Source: Lachnospiraceae bacterium
GTDB taxonomy: Bacteria > Bacillota > Clostridia > Lachnospirales > Lachnospiraceae
Length of the DNA: 42,005 nt
Reading direction: 5' to 3'
NCBI GenBank assembly: GCA_017438775.1
Contig: JAFRUR010000085.1
Span: 1 to 42,005, forward strand
Shown here: piece after piece, positions 40,716 through 42,005 of the stretch
How the letters are laid out: the number at the start of each line of letters is the position of its first letter
Numbering within the stretch: position 1 is the stretch's first letter
Notes under the pieces: generated by a model
What the model saw: only the letters and a program-made list of their open reading frames with translations
What the model was told of the DNA's origin: nothing
The model's database searches: none
Program-made: the position numbers and the translations under genes

Positions 40716-41828
40716 GTGTCGGACTATTTCGGGAAGGACGTTCCTAAACTGGGCTTCGGCCTGATGCGCCTGCCGCGGAGAGGCGTGTTCACGGACATCG
40801 AGCAGGTGAAGCAGATGGTCGATCTGTTCATGGAGGCCGGCTTCACGTATTACGACACGGCCTTTGTCTATCCTGGTTCGGAGGCCGCGGCAAAAAAGGC
40901 GCTGGTGGACCGTTATCCGCGCGAGAGCTACACCCTGTGCACCAAGCTGAACACCATGCTCGCGCCCACGGAAAAACTCGCGAAACAGCAGTTCTTTACG
41001 AGTCTGGAGCGCACCGGCGCGGGATACTTCGACTTTTACCTTCTCCATTCGCTGATGGAGAGCAACTATAAGAAGTACGAGAAGTATCACCTGTGGGACT
41101 TCGTGAAGGAGCAGAAGGAGAAGGGCCTGATCCGGCACGTCGGTTTCTCCTTCCATGCGGGACCGGAACTCCTGGATCAGCTCCTGACCGAGCACTCCGA
41201 GGTGGATCTCGTCCAGCTGCAGATCAACTACGCGGACTGGGAGAACCGGTCGGTCACGTCCCGGGCCAACTACGAGACGGCGCGCCGGCACGGCAAGTCG
41301 ATCGTCATCATGGAGCCGGTCAAGGGCGGAAGGCTCGCGGATCCGCCGCGGGAGGTCAAAGAGCTGTTTCAGGCGTATCATCCCGATATGTCCTGCGCCT
41401 CCTGGGCCATCCGCTTTGCCGCGTCCCTGGACGGCGTCATCACCGTGCTCTCCGGCATGTCGAACCTGGAGCAGATGCGCGACAATCTCTCCTACATGAA
41501 GGCCTTTAAGCCCCTGAACGAAGAGGAGCAGAAGATCATTCAGGAGGCGCAGCGGATCATCGGGAATTCCGCCGCGGTCCCCTGCACAGCCTGCCGCTAC
41601 TGCGTCCCCGGCTGCCCGATGGAGATCCCGATCCCCGAGATCTTCGCGGCGATGAACAAACAGCTCGGGAACGGCCAGGCCGAGGAGACCCGCGCGGCCT
41701 ACGCCGCAGCGGCCGCGGAAGGGCACCGCGCCTCCGACTGCATCGGCTGCGGCCGGTGCGAGGGCGCCTGCCCGCAGCACCTGCCGGTCACGGAGCACCT
41801 GAAGAAGGCCACGGAGATGTTCGAATAG
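40716..41828 (+). CDS. Aldo-keto reductase with C-terminal 2[4Fe-4S] ferredoxin domain (COG1453 type)
   Basis: 370 residues from GTG 40716, with AAAGGAGAGG just upstream. The AKR barrel covers about residues 1-270: LGFGLMRLP, GFTYYDTAFVYPGSE with the catalytic Asp and Tyr, CTKLNT with the Lys, and FYLLHSL with the His. The tail carries CxxCxxCxxxC twice: Cys 290, 293, 296, 300 and Cys 342, 345, 348, 352. The ferredoxin tail suggests electron exchange with ferredoxin instead of, or besides, NADPH. Such fusions are frequent in anaerobic Bacillota. It is the last gene before the right IS end, with 52 bases between. It probably reduces or oxidises a sugar-derived aldehyde or ketone. Confidence 0.92.
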   Translation: MSDYFGKDVPKLGFGLMRLPRRGVFTDIEQVKQMVDLFMEAGFTYYDTAFVYPGSEAAAKKALVDRYPRESYTLCTKLNTMLAPTEKLAKQQFFTSLERTGAGYFDFYLLHSLMESNYKKYEKYHLWDFVKEQKEKGLIRHVGFSFHAGPELLDQLLTEHSEVDLVQLQINYADWENRSVTSRANYETARRHGKSIVIMEPVKGGRLADPPREVKELFQAYHPDMSCASWAIRFAASLDGVITVLSGMSNLEQMRDNLSYMKAFKPLNEEEQKIIQEAQRIIGNSAAVPCTACRYCVPGCPMEIPIPEIFAAMNKQLGNGQAEETRAAYAAAAAEGHRASDCIGCGRCEGACPQHLPVTEHLKKATEMFE

Positions 41829-41923
41829 AAAACCGCCTCTTCGGAGAACGAAAAAGACACCTCGGGCAGGCGATCTGGTGTGCTACCCGTCAAGAGGACA
41901 GTGAATAATTAAAAAGTTTTGTG

Positions 41924-41949
41924 CCGCCAGTCGAGCAATCGGCTGGCGG
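41924..41949 (-). terminator. Stem-loop after the right IS transposase
   Basis: CCGCCAGTCG (41924-41933) pairs with CGGCTGGCGG (41940-41949), nine perfect pairs plus one G-U. On the minus strand it is followed by CACAAAACTTTTT, so it can terminate the transposase transcript. Confidence 0.65.
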
Positions 41950-41954
41950 TATTC

Positions 41955-42005
41955 TTATGCTGCCAAATGATAGTTCTCATGGTATTCGACAGGAGTCATC
42001 AAATG
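41955..42005 (-). CDS. IS3-family transposase OrfB, C-terminal end (partial)
   Basis: Sixteen residues HLMTPVEYHENYHLAA followed by TAA at 41955-41957. The MTPVEY segment is the conserved end of IS3-family OrfB (integrase-core) transposases, where S/T-P-V/M-E-Y/F-R is usual. The gene continues beyond the window edge. Its stop is followed by the hairpin and then the IS terminal repeat at 41881, as in complete IS3-type elements. Confidence 0.8.
   Translation of the reverse strand, partial: HLMTPVEYHENYHLAA

Larger units (their letters stand above)
41881..42005 (-). mobile_element. 3' end of an IS3-family insertion sequence (right flank, partial)
   Basis: The sequence from 41881 begins TGCTACCCGTCAAG and runs through GACAGTGAATAATTAAAAA, matching the inverted end of the left IS. 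A hairpin and the transposase 3' end follow. The element is transcribed leftward and continues outside the window. Confidence 0.85.

Overview
The window is GC-rich bacterial DNA, most likely from an anaerobic Clostridia-type Bacillota. The reasons are strong AGGAGG-like ribosome sites, TTGACA/TATAAT-type promoters, lipoprotein signal peptides with an L-A-A-C lipobox followed by Thr/Pro/Ala-rich linkers, and iron-sulfur oxidoreductases typical of anaerobes. The exact genus cannot be read from the sequence. I see no tRNA, rRNA, CRISPR array or housekeeping operon. Nearly everything is uptake, regulation and catabolism of small hydroxy-acids, sugar acids or cyclitols.

Both edges are ends of related IS3-family insertion sequences in opposite orientation. 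The left one ends at 135. The right one begins at 41881 and still shows the last codons of its transposase. About 41.7 kb of catabolic genes therefore lies between two inverted IS ends, as in a composite transposon or IS-bounded island.

The layout, left to right, is as follows. (1) 410-6756: an RbsABC-type sugar or cyclitol ABC importer, an MBL-fold hydrolase and a GntR/FCD regulator. (2) 6983-15127: a LysR regulator divergent from a MatC-like carboxylate transporter, a GlcDEF-like trio (two FAD oxidases around one CCG-type Fe-S protein) and a bicupin protein. (3) 15371-18444: two AEC-family carriers flanking a HAD phosphatase. (4) 18577-26349: two divergent transcription units around a tandemly duplicated promoter/operator. 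Leftward are a GntR regulator, a GalB-like PIG-L-fold hydratase and an HpaI-type aldolase. Rightward are an IlvD/Edd dehydratase and a complete TctCBA transporter. (5) 26979-35460: a second GntR-controlled module with an IlvD/Edd paralogue, an AroE-like dehydrogenase, a TRAP transporter (DctPQM), a cyclase-family hydrolase and an SDR. (6) 35617-41828: a TIM-barrel isomerase/dehydratase, a 5'-truncated lactonase-like MBL remnant, IolB, a FucI/AraA-like isomerase with an unusual cysteine cluster, another MBL hydrolase and an aldo-keto reductase with a ferredoxin tail.

The likely joint function (inference) is uptake of polyhydroxylated acids, dehydration by the IlvD/Edd enzymes, redox adjustment by AroE/SDR/AKR/GlcDEF-like enzymes, lactone opening by MBL or cyclase proteins, and retro-aldol cleavage by the HpaI-type aldolase. 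Substrates are not known from sequence. The most notable structures are the duplicated divergent promoter/operator at 21102-21260, the two parallel regulator-dehydratase-importer modules, and the IS-bounded architecture.
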